This document shows positions 32,112 through 40,414 of a stretch of DNA of 64,000 nt, one piece after another; the stretch's first letter is position 1; each line of letters opens with the position of its first letter. The DNA is taken from positions 1 to 64,000 of the forward strand of contig NZ_JAUCDS010000004.1 in the NCBI RefSeq assembly GCF_034674885.1, given 5' to 3'. The DNA is from Castellaniella sp034674885. GTDB lineage: Bacteria > Pseudomonadota > Gammaproteobacteria > Burkholderiales > Burkholderiaceae_B. The notes below the pieces were generated by a model. It worked only from the letters and a program-made list of their open reading frames with translations. It had not been told where the DNA came from and did not search any database. The translations under genes were made by a program, and so were the position numbers.

Positions 32112-33737
32112 ATGGCCTCTCCCTTGCAAGCAGATGTGGTGATTGTCGGGTCCGGCGTGGCCGGCGCACTGGCGGCCGCGCGCCTGGCCCGGTCGGGCCT
32201 GCAGGTCCTCATTCTCGAGGCCGGCAAGCCCGTGGACCGATCCCAGGCCGTGCAGAATTTCTGGAATGCCGCCATCAAGGTGCCCGAATGCGCCTACCCC
32301 ATCCAGCCTGAAGCCACGCACCCCACCACGGACCGCCCGGGCGACTGGTACCAGCAGGAAGGCCCGGACTTCTTCAAAAGCACCTATCTGAAGGTGGTCG
32401 GGGGCACCACCTGGCACTGGCTGGGCACCTGCCTGCGCCTGCTGCCGTCCGACTTTCAATTGCAGACGCTACACGGCCGGGGCGTGGACTGGCCCATTGT
32501 CTATTCCGACCTGGAGCCTTATTACCTGCAGGCCGAGCACGCCCTGGGGGTTTCCGGGGATTCGGACCATGACCTGGGTTCGCCGCGCAGCGGGGCCTTT
32601 CTGCTGCCGCCCATCCCGCAAAGCTATCTGGACCGTACCCTGACGCAGGCGCTGAAGGACACTCGATTCCAGGTCCAGGCCACCCCTCAGGCGCGCAATT
32701 CGGTCGTGCATGACCAAAGGCCCCCGTGCTGCGGCAGTTCCAGCTGCATCCCGGTCTGCCCGGTGCAGGCCAAGTACGACGCCACAGTCCACCTGAAGCA
32801 GGCCCAGGCCGCCGGCGCCCGGCTGCTCGACCAGAGTACGGTGGTGCAACTGGTTCCCGATGCGCAGGGCCGGATCCGTTCGGCCCGATTCCGCCGCTGG
32901 GACCAATCCGAAGGCGAAGTCCAGGCGCCGATATTCGTGCTGGCCTGTCACGCCATCGAAACCCCCCGGCTGCTGCTGGCCTCGAAATCCGAGGCTTGGC
33001 CCCGGGGGCTGGCCAACCGGTCCGATCAGGTGGGCAGGAATCTGATGGACCACCCCGTGCAGCTTTCATGGGCGCTCAGCCACGACCCGGTCTACCCCTA
33101 CCGGGGCCCCCTGTCCACCTCGGGCATCGAAAACCTGCGCGATGGCGGCTTTCGCGGCGACCGCAGCGCCTACCGCATCGAAATCGGCAACGACGGCTGG
33201 AACTGGCCAACCGGGGCCCCGCTGACACTGGCAGCCCAGATGGCCGGTCGCGGCCTTTCGGCCGCCGACCTGGATCGGGCCCTGGCCCACGAAACATCCC
33301 GCCACTTGCGCCTGACCGCCCTGACCGAGCAATTGCCCGAGGCCGACAACCGGGTCACGCTGGACGCCACAAAGACAGACTATTACGGAGTGCCTCTGCC
33401 GCACATCCACTATCGCGTCGGCGATTACGCCCGCCAAGGCATGCAGCAGGCCAGGCAGGATCACGGCGAAATCTTCGGGCAGCTGCAGGCCAGTGCCATC
33501 CAGCATGCCACCGACTTCTTCGGTGCCGGGCATATCATGGGTACATGCCGCATGGGCTCGGACCCCGATCATTCGGTGGTCGATGCGCAACTGCGCAGCC
33601 ACGATCACCAGAACCTGTTCATCCTGGGGTCCAGCGTGTTCCCCACAGGGGGAACCGCCAATCCCAGCCTGACGATCGCCGCCCTGAGCCTGCGGGCGGC
33701 CGAGGCCATCGAAAAGCAATTCCGGGCGCAGCAATAG
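32112..33737 (+). CDS. GMC-family FAD dehydrogenase catalytic subunit with a probable Fe-S cluster motif
   Basis: A 541-residue GMC flavoprotein. The FAD-binding motif VVIVGSGVAGALAAARLA is at the N-terminus (about residues 9-26), and the C-terminus has GTCRMG, a DHQNLFILGSSVFPTGG segment and NPSLTIAALSLRAAEAI. Residues near 205 read CCGSSSCIPVCP, a Cys pattern matching the 3Fe-4S site of periplasmic FAD sugar dehydrogenases, which passes electrons to a cytochrome c subunit. It has no signal and is probably co-exported with the preceding Tat subunit. No cytochrome subunit follows. The substrate is unknown (sugar, sugar acid or alcohol). Start at 32112 follows AAGGAA. Confidence 0.9.
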   Translation: MASPLQADVVIVGSGVAGALAAARLARSGLQVLILEAGKPVDRSQAVQNFWNAAIKVPECAYPIQPEATHPTTDRPGDWYQQEGPDFFKSTYLKVVGGTTWHWLGTCLRLLPSDFQLQTLHGRGVDWPIVYSDLEPYYLQAEHALGVSGDSDHDLGSPRSGAFLLPPIPQSYLDRTLTQALKDTRFQVQATPQARNSVVHDQRPPCCGSSSCIPVCPVQAKYDATVHLKQAQAAGARLLDQSTVVQLVPDAQGRIRSARFRRWDQSEGEVQAPIFVLACHAIETPRLLLASKSEAWPRGLANRSDQVGRNLMDHPVQLSWALSHDPVYPYRGPLSTSGIENLRDGGFRGDRSAYRIEIGNDGWNWPTGAPLTLAAQMAGRGLSAADLDRALAHETSRHLRLTALTEQLPEADNRVTLDATKTDYYGVPLPHIHYRVGDYARQGMQQARQDHGEIFGQLQASAIQHATDFFGAGHIMGTCRMGSDPDHSVVDAQLRSHDHQNLFILGSSVFPTGGTANPSLTIAALSLRAAEAIEKQFRAQQ

Positions 33738-33830
33738 CCACGGTTTCATGGGCTTCGGCGTTCCACTGCAAGCCGATGTCCGCCCAGTTCAGATGGTCGA
33801 GGATCGTGTCAGCGAAGACACGGCCCCCCG

Positions 33831-34895
33831 TCAGTGCTCGGTCTCACGGCGCAGCAGCTCGCGCTTGCGTTCCACGCCCCAGCGATAGCCAGCCAGGTCG
33901 CCATCGCGCCGCACGACGCGATGGCAAGGGATAGCCACGGCAATGTGGTTCGTGGCGCAGGCCCGCGCCACGGCCCGCACCGCCTTGGGCGACCCGATGC
34001 GCTGGGCGATCTCGGAATAGCTCAGGGTCATGCCGGGCGGAATCTCGCGCAGGGCACGCCAGACGCGCTCCTGAAAGGCCGTGCCCTGCACATCCAAGGG
34101 CAGATGCAGCCCCACCGAGGGAGCTTCGATGAAGCCTACGACTTCCGCCACCAGCTGCTCGAACTCGTCGTCGCAACCGATGATTTCGGCCCTGGGGAAC
34201 TGATCCTGCAGGTCACGCGCCAGAAGATCCGGGTCCTCGCCCAACAGGATGGCGCAGATGCCGCGCTGGCTCTGGGCCACCAGGATGGCACCCAGCGAGC
34301 ACTGGCCCACCGCGAAGCGAATGACCGCGCCGGCGCCACCCGCGCGATAGTCCCGCGCGCGCATGCCCAACAAGTGCCCGGAGGCTTCGTAGAAGCGGCT
34401 ATTGGAATTGAAGCCCGCGCCATAGATGGCCTCGGTGATCGAGGCGTCGGCGCTGCCCAGTTCTTCGCGCAGCTTGCGTGCACGCCAGGCCACGCCGTAC
34501 GCCTTGGGTGTCAGGCCGGTCTCAGCCTTGAACAGGCGGTGGAAATGAAACGGGCTCATGCCCGCTTCGGCGGCCAGAGCATCGAGCCGAGGCGGCGTTC
34601 CCGATGCCTCTATCATGCGGCAGACTCGGGCCACTACCGCAGCTCGCTGGGCCGCAACGCTGGTCTGGTCGCCGTGGGCGCGACGACTGCCCCGATAGCC
34701 CGCTGCCTCGGCGTCGGCCGCCGTACCGAAGAACTCCACGTTCTCGCGCTTTGGCAGCCGCGCCGTAGAACTGGGCCGGCAGTACACGCCCGTGGTGCGC
34801 ACCGCGTAGACGAAATGGCCATCGGCGGCGGCATCGCGCGCCTGCACGGCCGCCCAGCGTTCGTCTTCCGTTTCATAGGCTAGGATCTCATCCAT
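33831..34895 (-). CDS. ada: Ada-type methylation response regulator / O6-methylguanine-DNA methyltransferase with degenerate metal site
   Basis: A 354-residue Ada homologue: an N-terminal metal-binding domain (about 1-75), an AraC-type helix-turn-helix (about 80-175), and a C-terminal O6-methylguanine methyltransferase (about 185-350) with the intact acceptor Cys in AVAIPCHRVVR. In E. coli Ada four Cys bind zinc. Here GVYCRPSS keeps the first Cys but changes the second to Ser, and YRGSRRAHGD has Ser and Ala for the third and fourth. The methylphosphotriester sensor switch is therefore probably lost while base repair is kept. The ATG at 34895 matches the family N-terminus. Confidence 0.9.
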   Translation of the reverse strand: MDEILAYETEDERWAAVQARDAAADGHFVYAVRTTGVYCRPSSTARLPKRENVEFFGTAADAEAAGYRGSRRAHGDQTSVAAQRAAVVARVCRMIEASGTPPRLDALAAEAGMSPFHFHRLFKAETGLTPKAYGVAWRARKLREELGSADASITEAIYGAGFNSNSRFYEASGHLLGMRARDYRAGGAGAVIRFAVGQCSLGAILVAQSQRGICAILLGEDPDLLARDLQDQFPRAEIIGCDDEFEQLVAEVVGFIEAPSVGLHLPLDVQGTAFQERVWRALREIPPGMTLSYSEIAQRIGSPKAVRAVARACATNHIAVAIPCHRVVRRDGDLAGYRWGVERKRELLRRETEH

Positions 34896-35076
34896 GGCAA
34901 AAGGCCTGTCATCATCAATCACATGGCCAGAATACGCAGAGTTTCCATCACAGGCACTCCGATTCTTGCGGTTGATAATGATCGGCGAAGCATCTGCGGG
35001 GCCTGCCTGCCGGAATGCCGCGCAGTGCCGCCACGATGGAGCGCGCAATGCCGGATGCGGCCCCCCGATGCCGGGC

Positions 35077-35508
35077 CTACTTCACCAGCGTGACGGGCAC
35101 ATCGGCCAGGCTCAGCACCTTGGTGGCGACCGAACCCATGAGCAGCCCGGTAACCGAGCCCAGTCCCCGCGTGCCCATGACGATCAGCCCGCAGCCGTGT
35201 TCTCCGGCGAAACGATGGATGGTTTCCGCGATCGGACCAACCTGTATGTGCGCCTGGTAGGCCACACCGGATTCGTCCAGAACGGTCTTGGCGGCTTGCA
35301 GCGCCTGGCGGCCTTCGTCCTGGTAATAGTCGGCAATCGTCTCGGCGGAGATGAACCGCCGGACATTGCCCGAGATGATCGGCGCCTGCACCGTCAGGAC
35401 ATGCAAGGCGATGTCGTCGCGGCCCCGAACCGCCTGAAGCGCGAATTCAACCGCATGCAGCGAGGACGCAGAGCCGTCCACCGGAACGAGAATGGCGTTG
35501 ATATTCAA
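35077..35508 (-). CDS. Universal stress protein family (UspA-like)
   Basis: A 143-residue single-domain USP. It begins NINAILVPVDGSASSLHAVE and ends in the nucleotide-binding pattern VMGTRGLGSVTGLLMGSVATKV followed by LADVPVTLVK, which implies ATP binding. I chose the TTG at 35508, seven bases after GGGAG, because the domain begins there; the longer frame adds 46 residues from a repeat-bearing flank. It is probably a stress-induced cytoplasmic protein of unspecified function. It lies downstream of the sulfatase on the same strand with a hairpin and a repeat between them. Confidence 0.9.
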   Translation of the reverse strand: MNINAILVPVDGSASSLHAVEFALQAVRGRDDIALHVLTVQAPIISGNVRRFISAETIADYYQDEGRQALQAAKTVLDESGVAYQAHIQVGPIAETIHRFAGEHGCGLIVMGTRGLGSVTGLLMGSVATKVLSLADVPVTLVK

Positions 35509-35602
35509 AGAAATCTCCCAAGGATCAAACGGACCGCTTATGACATGATCATAGCCTCGGAATGCGCCTACCGAGGGCGCGGCGGAGCCTGTCCATAGCG
35601 CC

Positions 35603-35670
35603 CCATTGATGCAGATCATGGAACGCGCCGTTGGACTTGGCGCCACGCCCGGCGACGGCGACCGTCACTG
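35603..35670. repeat. Direct repeat, copy A, between sulfatase and USP genes
   Basis: A 68-bp segment that aligns without gaps to 38131-38198 in the same orientation with 57 of 68 identical positions (counted by eye). The similarity continues as GGTTCGAGCG on the minus strand into the hairpin next to the sulfatase stop. Together the two copies frame the sulfatase gene. Confidence 0.75.
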
Positions 35671-35690
35671 CCCGCTCGAACCGAGCGGGC
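35670..35690 (-). terminator. Hairpin just after the sulfatase stop
   Basis: GCCCGCTCG-AAC-CGAGCGGGC is a perfect 9-bp stem three bases past the stop codon. No T-run follows, so it may act as an mRNA 3' stabiliser or an inefficient terminator. Confidence 0.45.
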
Positions 35691-35693
35691 GGC

Positions 35694-38015
35694 TTAGAGC
35701 GGGCTCAAGGCGCAACTGGTCCCCAGATTAGCCTGAATCAGGCTGCGATCAGCCACATCGGTCTTTCCGTCGTGGTCAAGATCGTACCAACTGGACTGCG
35801 CCACGCCGCCGTTCAGGTTCAGCTGGCTGAGTTCCGACCAGAGGTCCAGATCTTCCTGATCCACCACACCGTCTCGGTTCCCGTCGCCCGGACAGTGAAC
35901 CGTGTCGTAGGTGTAGTTATAGGCGGCGATCTGATCGCGCCGGTCCATTTCCGCCTTCAGCGTGCTGTAGGGCTGTTGAGCCTCGGGCGGCAAGATCGCT
36001 GTGATGGTGGGCGAACCGATGGCGATGGCATTGTCGATTCTGTCGAGTGCCGGGTTCGGCACGGCCATGTCGATCTTGTATAGTTCGTCCGTGTTCTGGT
36101 TCTCGATATAGGACGAATTCACCGGATTCGCAGTATCGACGGTATACGTCTTGCGGTTCAGACGCACCAGTTTGTAGGTGCCGTCGCTGACCGCCTTCTG
36201 CGAGTCGGGCAGAACGTCGACCTTGTCACTAGCATCCAGGGACTTCCGGTAAGACATCACCTGCCCGCACTGGCTGAATCCCGTGGCCGGAACGCCCGGA
36301 TCTACGGCACCGGCGCCGTACCAGATGCCGCCCTGATCGTCGCACAGCGCCTTCTGGGGAAAGATGGTGAAACATACCTTCGCCGCTTCCACCACGCAAG
36401 GCTGGGGCGTGGTGGTCATGGATGGATTGGTGAAATTGGTACCCATTTCAGAAAAATTCAGACTGCGGATCGCCCCCTGGTCGGGAGCGGTCAAATAGGC
36501 CAGCATCGGCTGGGCATCCAAGGGACGATCGGCCGGAATACTGGCTGCCACATCGGCGCCGGCGATTTCCGCAAACAGGCGATATAGATCGGGCGAACTG
36601 ACCTGGTGGGTGATTTCACGCCCAGGCTGCTGAACCATGGGGCCGGCGATCAATAGCGGCACCGAGACTCCGGTCTGATAAGGGAACGCTTTGGCGCGTG
36701 TGGGGTCGAATTTCCCGGGTTCCGTGAATTTCACGCTGTTGACATAGGTTCCGTTATCGCCCATGACAACCACCACCGTATTGGTCTTTTCCGGCTGGTA
36801 GTTCAGCGTACCATCCGGGTTCCAGGTCGCCAAACCGACTTCGACCAGCAAGCGACCGATCTCGGTGTCCATGGCCTCGACCATCAAGTTGGTGACGATA
36901 TGATCATCGACCACGGACGTGATCTGGCCAGGCACGCCTTCCAGATCGCTGGCGGGCGAACAGATCAGATTGTCATTCCTGCCTGGTGTGCTGCTGGAGA
37001 TCAGGGCCACAGGCGGCACCTGAAGCGGGGCGTGAATGGCGGAATAGCCCAAGGACATCATCCAGGGGGTGTCTTTGCTCTGCTGGCGCACCCAGGCGAC
37101 AGCGCGGTCGGTTTCCAGGGTGCTGCGGTAGCCACGCGCCGACGGGTCCTCGGCCCCAACCTTCTGGGTGCTGCCGTCAGGCCAGCTCTGGACGAATGCG
37201 CCGGTGTAGTAGCCGTTCTGCGTTGCGAAGTCCAGGTAAGCAGGCCGGCTGACTTGGCAGGACTGGTTCGGATCAAAAATACCGCCGCGTTCCATGCACG
37301 TGCGGCCAGGTGTGCTGATGCCAGGACTTCGCGTAATGGAATTGCAAGCGCCGGTCACCGCGTAGCAAGCACCGGTATCTGCGCCGTTCGCGGAATCCAT
37401 GGTTGTATTCGCGACAAAGCCGCACTTGTGGGTTCCTTCGGCCACGTTGCTGCGCCCTGCCCGCGTATCGATGGGAAACGGCGCGCCATCCAGGTAGCCG
37501 TCGAAGTAGTCCCAACCCAGTTTCCACATGGTTTGATACCCGTAGGGCAGGTTCGAGGCCGTGCCCAGGTCGGTGCCGGTCAAATGCATCTTGCCGATCA
37601 GCGCACTGACGTATCCTTGTGTGCGCAACAGCTTGGGAAGCGTCAGTTCGTAGGGCGAGATCTCGGAGTTGGCCAGGTCGGTCGACACCACGGCGTTCAG
37701 GATATTCGTGGCAGAGGGATAGCGCCCGGTAAAGAAGGTGGCGCGCGTGGGCGTGCAGGTCGGCATGGCCCAGGCGGAACGGAACTGCAGCCCCGCTTTG
37801 GCTATCGCCGTCAGGTTGGGCGTCTTGGGCGGCAGTGCACCGCCATAGCCGTAGGATGTCATCTGATCCAGACCGAAGTCGTCGATGACAATGAAAAGGA
37901 TGTTGGATTTTTTCGCGACCGGCTCGGCGGCGTCACCCGAGCAGCCCGCCAGCCACAGCATCGAAATCATCAGTAAAACAAAGCTGCCTCGTCTGCCCAG
38001 CGGCAAAGCTCCCAT
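35694..38015 (-). CDS. Lipoprotein sulfatase with C-terminal dockerin-like EF-hand repeats
   Basis: A 773-residue type I sulfatase. The N-terminus is a lipoprotein signal (lipobox LAGC, Cys25). NILFIVIDDFGLDQ supplies metal-binding Asp residues, and PTCTPTRATFFTG (about residues 85-97) is the sulfatase signature whose Cys is converted to formylglycine. The C-terminus holds two EF-hand-like loops, DGNRDGVVDQED and DLDHDGKTDVAD, spaced like a type I dockerin. It should hydrolyse sulfate esters at the outer membrane or cell surface; the substrate is unknown. No maturation enzyme gene is in the window. RBS AAGGAA precedes the ATG. Direct repeats flank it. Confidence 0.88.
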   Translation of the reverse strand: MGALPLGRRGSFVLLMISMLWLAGCSGDAAEPVAKKSNILFIVIDDFGLDQMTSYGYGGALPPKTPNLTAIAKAGLQFRSAWAMPTCTPTRATFFTGRYPSATNILNAVVSTDLANSEISPYELTLPKLLRTQGYVSALIGKMHLTGTDLGTASNLPYGYQTMWKLGWDYFDGYLDGAPFPIDTRAGRSNVAEGTHKCGFVANTTMDSANGADTGACYAVTGACNSITRSPGISTPGRTCMERGGIFDPNQSCQVSRPAYLDFATQNGYYTGAFVQSWPDGSTQKVGAEDPSARGYRSTLETDRAVAWVRQQSKDTPWMMSLGYSAIHAPLQVPPVALISSSTPGRNDNLICSPASDLEGVPGQITSVVDDHIVTNLMVEAMDTEIGRLLVEVGLATWNPDGTLNYQPEKTNTVVVVMGDNGTYVNSVKFTEPGKFDPTRAKAFPYQTGVSVPLLIAGPMVQQPGREITHQVSSPDLYRLFAEIAGADVAASIPADRPLDAQPMLAYLTAPDQGAIRSLNFSEMGTNFTNPSMTTTPQPCVVEAAKVCFTIFPQKALCDDQGGIWYGAGAVDPGVPATGFSQCGQVMSYRKSLDASDKVDVLPDSQKAVSDGTYKLVRLNRKTYTVDTANPVNSSYIENQNTDELYKIDMAVPNPALDRIDNAIAIGSPTITAILPPEAQQPYSTLKAEMDRRDQIAAYNYTYDTVHCPGDGNRDGVVDQEDLDLWSELSQLNLNGGVAQSSWYDLDHDGKTDVADRSLIQANLGTSCALSPL

Positions 38016-38130
38016 GGTTTTTCCTTGGATCCGTAGTCAACTGGTGCTGCATATGGCCTTCGCCCCATACAACGCTCCAGACGGTCGGCACCTGGAGGCT
38101 AACAAAAAGATCTCTCGAATGGAAGGGGTC

Positions 38131-38198
38131 CCGTTGATGCAGACCATGGAACGCGCCAGCGGACCCGGCGCCGCGCCCGGCGGTGGCGACCGTCACCG
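38131..38198. repeat. Direct repeat, copy B, at the 3' end of the TMEM175-like gene
   Basis: Matches copy A (35603-35670) at 57 of 68 positions, same orientation. It covers the stop codon of the TMEM175-like gene and its 3' flank, upstream of the sulfatase. Confidence 0.75.
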
Positions 38199-38600
38199 CA
38201 TGACTTCACGCTCGAACCGGCGGTCGGGAATGAACCAGATCGCGGCCACGACGGCATACAGGAAGCAGGACAGATAAGGCCACCAGGACACCACCAGCAA
38301 GGCGGCCAGATACAGCGCTGCCGTGATCTTGCCCTTGGTGTCGCGCCCGACGGCTTTCGCCAGCACCGAATCCCGCCCATTGAACAGCACGATCTCGTGC
38401 TGCAGCAGAAAGAAGCCGCCCGCAGCCATCAGCAGCACAAAACCGTACAGGGCCACCGGCCACTGGGCCATCAACACTTGCCACTCGGGCGCATGCGGCG
38501 GCTTGAGTTCCAACACCATGATGGTCAGAGCGACGGCCATCACGCCATCGGAAAAGGCCTCCAGACGAGCGGAATCCATACGATGCGAATTCATGGTCAT
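38193..38600 (-). CDS. Shortened TMEM175/DUF1211 family membrane protein
   Basis: About 135 residues. The first helix carries the family signature RLEAFSDGVMAVALTIMVLE (the FSD motif forms the K+ pathway). It then runs from APEWQVLMAQ straight into PVALYGFVLLMAAGGFFLL, followed by AVGRDTKGKI and a final pair of helices ending IPDRRFE. Family members of about 190-200 residues have two more helices between these parts, so an in-frame loss of roughly 55-60 residues is likely. Start is one of three close ATGs (38606, 38600, 38594); 38600 has AAAGG at best spacing. Whether it forms a channel is doubtful. Confidence 0.8.
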   Translation of the reverse strand: MTMNSHRMDSARLEAFSDGVMAVALTIMVLELKPPHAPEWQVLMAQWPVALYGFVLLMAAGGFFLLQHEIVLFNGRDSVLAKAVGRDTKGKITAALYLAALLVVSWWPYLSCFLYAVVAAIWFIPDRRFEREVMR

Positions 38601-38785
38601 GAACATGCCTTTCTCGAAACCTGGACTCTGAATTTGTAGCACGCACCGGCCCAGAGGCGCATCCGCGACACTTCGCCACGGGTTTACCCCCGCAGCCCAC
38701 GCCAATGTTGGCGAAACGTATCTTTTCAGACAGAATGTTCACAGCCCCCCGGCAGCCCCCCCACACACACACGAAAGGCTCTCTC

Positions 38786-40354
38786 ATGCGCACGCTGACC
38801 ATCGCCACCAGGCTCACCCTCGGATTCAGCCTGATCATTCTGCTGTTGCTGGTCACCGCCGGCATCAGCATCTGGCGCATGCAGGGCAGCAGCGATCAGA
38901 CGGCGGGCATCACAGACGGTCTCCTGAAGACCGAACGGCTGATCTCAGAATGGGAAAAGAACACCGCCATGAACGCCTTGCGCACCACAACGGTGTCCAA
39001 GACGGACAATGACGAACTGAACGACCTGATCAAGAAAGACATGACGGCCACCAGCGCGAAGATATCCGCGCTGCAAAAACAGGTCGACGCCAGCATCCGC
39101 GACCCGCAAGCCCGCAAGCTCTTTGACATCGTGCAGCAAAAGCGGTCGGAATACACCGGCGCCCGGGCCGCTGCCATCAAGAACCAGGAATCGGGCAACG
39201 AAGCCGCCGCCAAACAGTTCTACGACCACGACATGGCCAACTACCTGAGCGCCTACGTCGGCAGCGTCAGCAACCTGCTGGCCTACCAAAAAGACCTGAT
39301 CGACCGCAACACCCAGGACCTGCACGCCAGCAACCGCGCCGGCATGGTGCTGGTGGCCGCCGCCACCGTGCTGGCCCTGCTGCTGGGTCTGCTGTTCGCC
39401 TGGCAGGTCACGCGGTCCATCACCGGGCCGCTGCGGGCCACTGTCGCGCTGGCCAAATCCGTCGCTGGCCGGGATCTCAGCCAGCAGATCTACCCGCGCG
39501 GCAAGGACGAGATCACGGCGCTCGAACAGGCCCTGGATCAGATGTCGCAAGGCCTCAAAAACACGGTCAGCGAACTGCGCAACGGCGCCACATCGATCGC
39601 CACGGCAGCCGCTCAGATCACCTCCGGCAATCTGGACCTGTCCTCGCGCACCGAAGAACAGGCCAGCTCTCTGACCGAAACCGCCGCCACGATGGAGGAA
39701 ATCACCGCCACCGTGCGCCAGAATGCCGATAATGCCCAGCAGGCCAACAGCCTGGCGGCATCCGCCACCCAGACCGCCGCCACCGGCGGCGCCCTGGTCA
39801 CCGAACTGGTCAACACCATGGGGGCCATCCACACGCAGTCGCAGCAGATCGTGGACATCATCGGCGTGATCGACTCGATCGCCTTTCAGACCAATATCCT
39901 GGCCCTGAACGCTGCGGTCGAGGCCGCACGCGCCGGCGAACAAGGGCGCGGATTCGCCGTGGTGGCCTCGGAAGTCCGGGCGCTCGCCCAACGCTCGGCC
40001 TCCGCAGCCCGGGAAATCAAGACCCTGATCGACGCATCCGTGGCCGCCATCGCCAGCGGCAACCAGCAGGCCAGCAACGCGGGGGCGTCCATGCAGGGCA
40101 TCATGGACGCGATTCACAGCGTGACGGACATCATGAACGAGATCAGCGCCGCCAACCGCGAACAGACCAGCGGGATCGAGGAAATCAACACGGCGATCAC
40201 CCAGATGGATGACGTCACCCGCCAAAATGCCAGCCTGGTGGAAGAATCCGCAGCAGCAGCCGCCAGCCTGCAGCAGCAGGCCGACACCCTGGCGGACCTG
40301 GTCGCCACCTTCAAGCTGAATACCGCTGTCTCCACGGCCTTGGTGCTGGCCTGA
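38786..40354 (+). CDS. Methyl-accepting chemotaxis protein (four-helix-bundle type)
   Basis: A 522-residue chemoreceptor: TM1 at about 10-30, a periplasmic helical ligand domain of about 155 residues, TM2 near 186-208, a HAMP linker (TRSITGPLRATVALAKSV) and a signalling domain with the strictly conserved hairpin tip QTNILALNAAVEAARAGEQG, which contacts CheA and CheW. No C-terminal CheR-binding pentapeptide is seen. The ligand is unknown. The start at 38786 follows GAAAGG. A C-run and a CA dinucleotide run lie 20-45 bp upstream. It is first of three receptor genes in about 6.5 kb. Confidence 0.93.
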   Translation: MRTLTIATRLTLGFSLIILLLLVTAGISIWRMQGSSDQTAGITDGLLKTERLISEWEKNTAMNALRTTTVSKTDNDELNDLIKKDMTATSAKISALQKQVDASIRDPQARKLFDIVQQKRSEYTGARAAAIKNQESGNEAAAKQFYDHDMANYLSAYVGSVSNLLAYQKDLIDRNTQDLHASNRAGMVLVAAATVLALLLGLLFAWQVTRSITGPLRATVALAKSVAGRDLSQQIYPRGKDEITALEQALDQMSQGLKNTVSELRNGATSIATAAAQITSGNLDLSSRTEEQASSLTETAATMEEITATVRQNADNAQQANSLAASATQTAATGGALVTELVNTMGAIHTQSQQIVDIIGVIDSIAFQTNILALNAAVEAARAGEQGRGFAVVASEVRALAQRSASAAREIKTLIDASVAAIASGNQQASNAGASMQGIMDAIHSVTDIMNEISAANREQTSGIEEINTAITQMDDVTRQNASLVEESAAAAASLQQQADTLADLVATFKLNTAVSTALVLA

Positions 40355-40414
40355 CCCCAGCACCAGGCCGCCCAATCCACCAGCAGCTGCCCAGGTGCGG
40401 CCGCGTGACAACGC

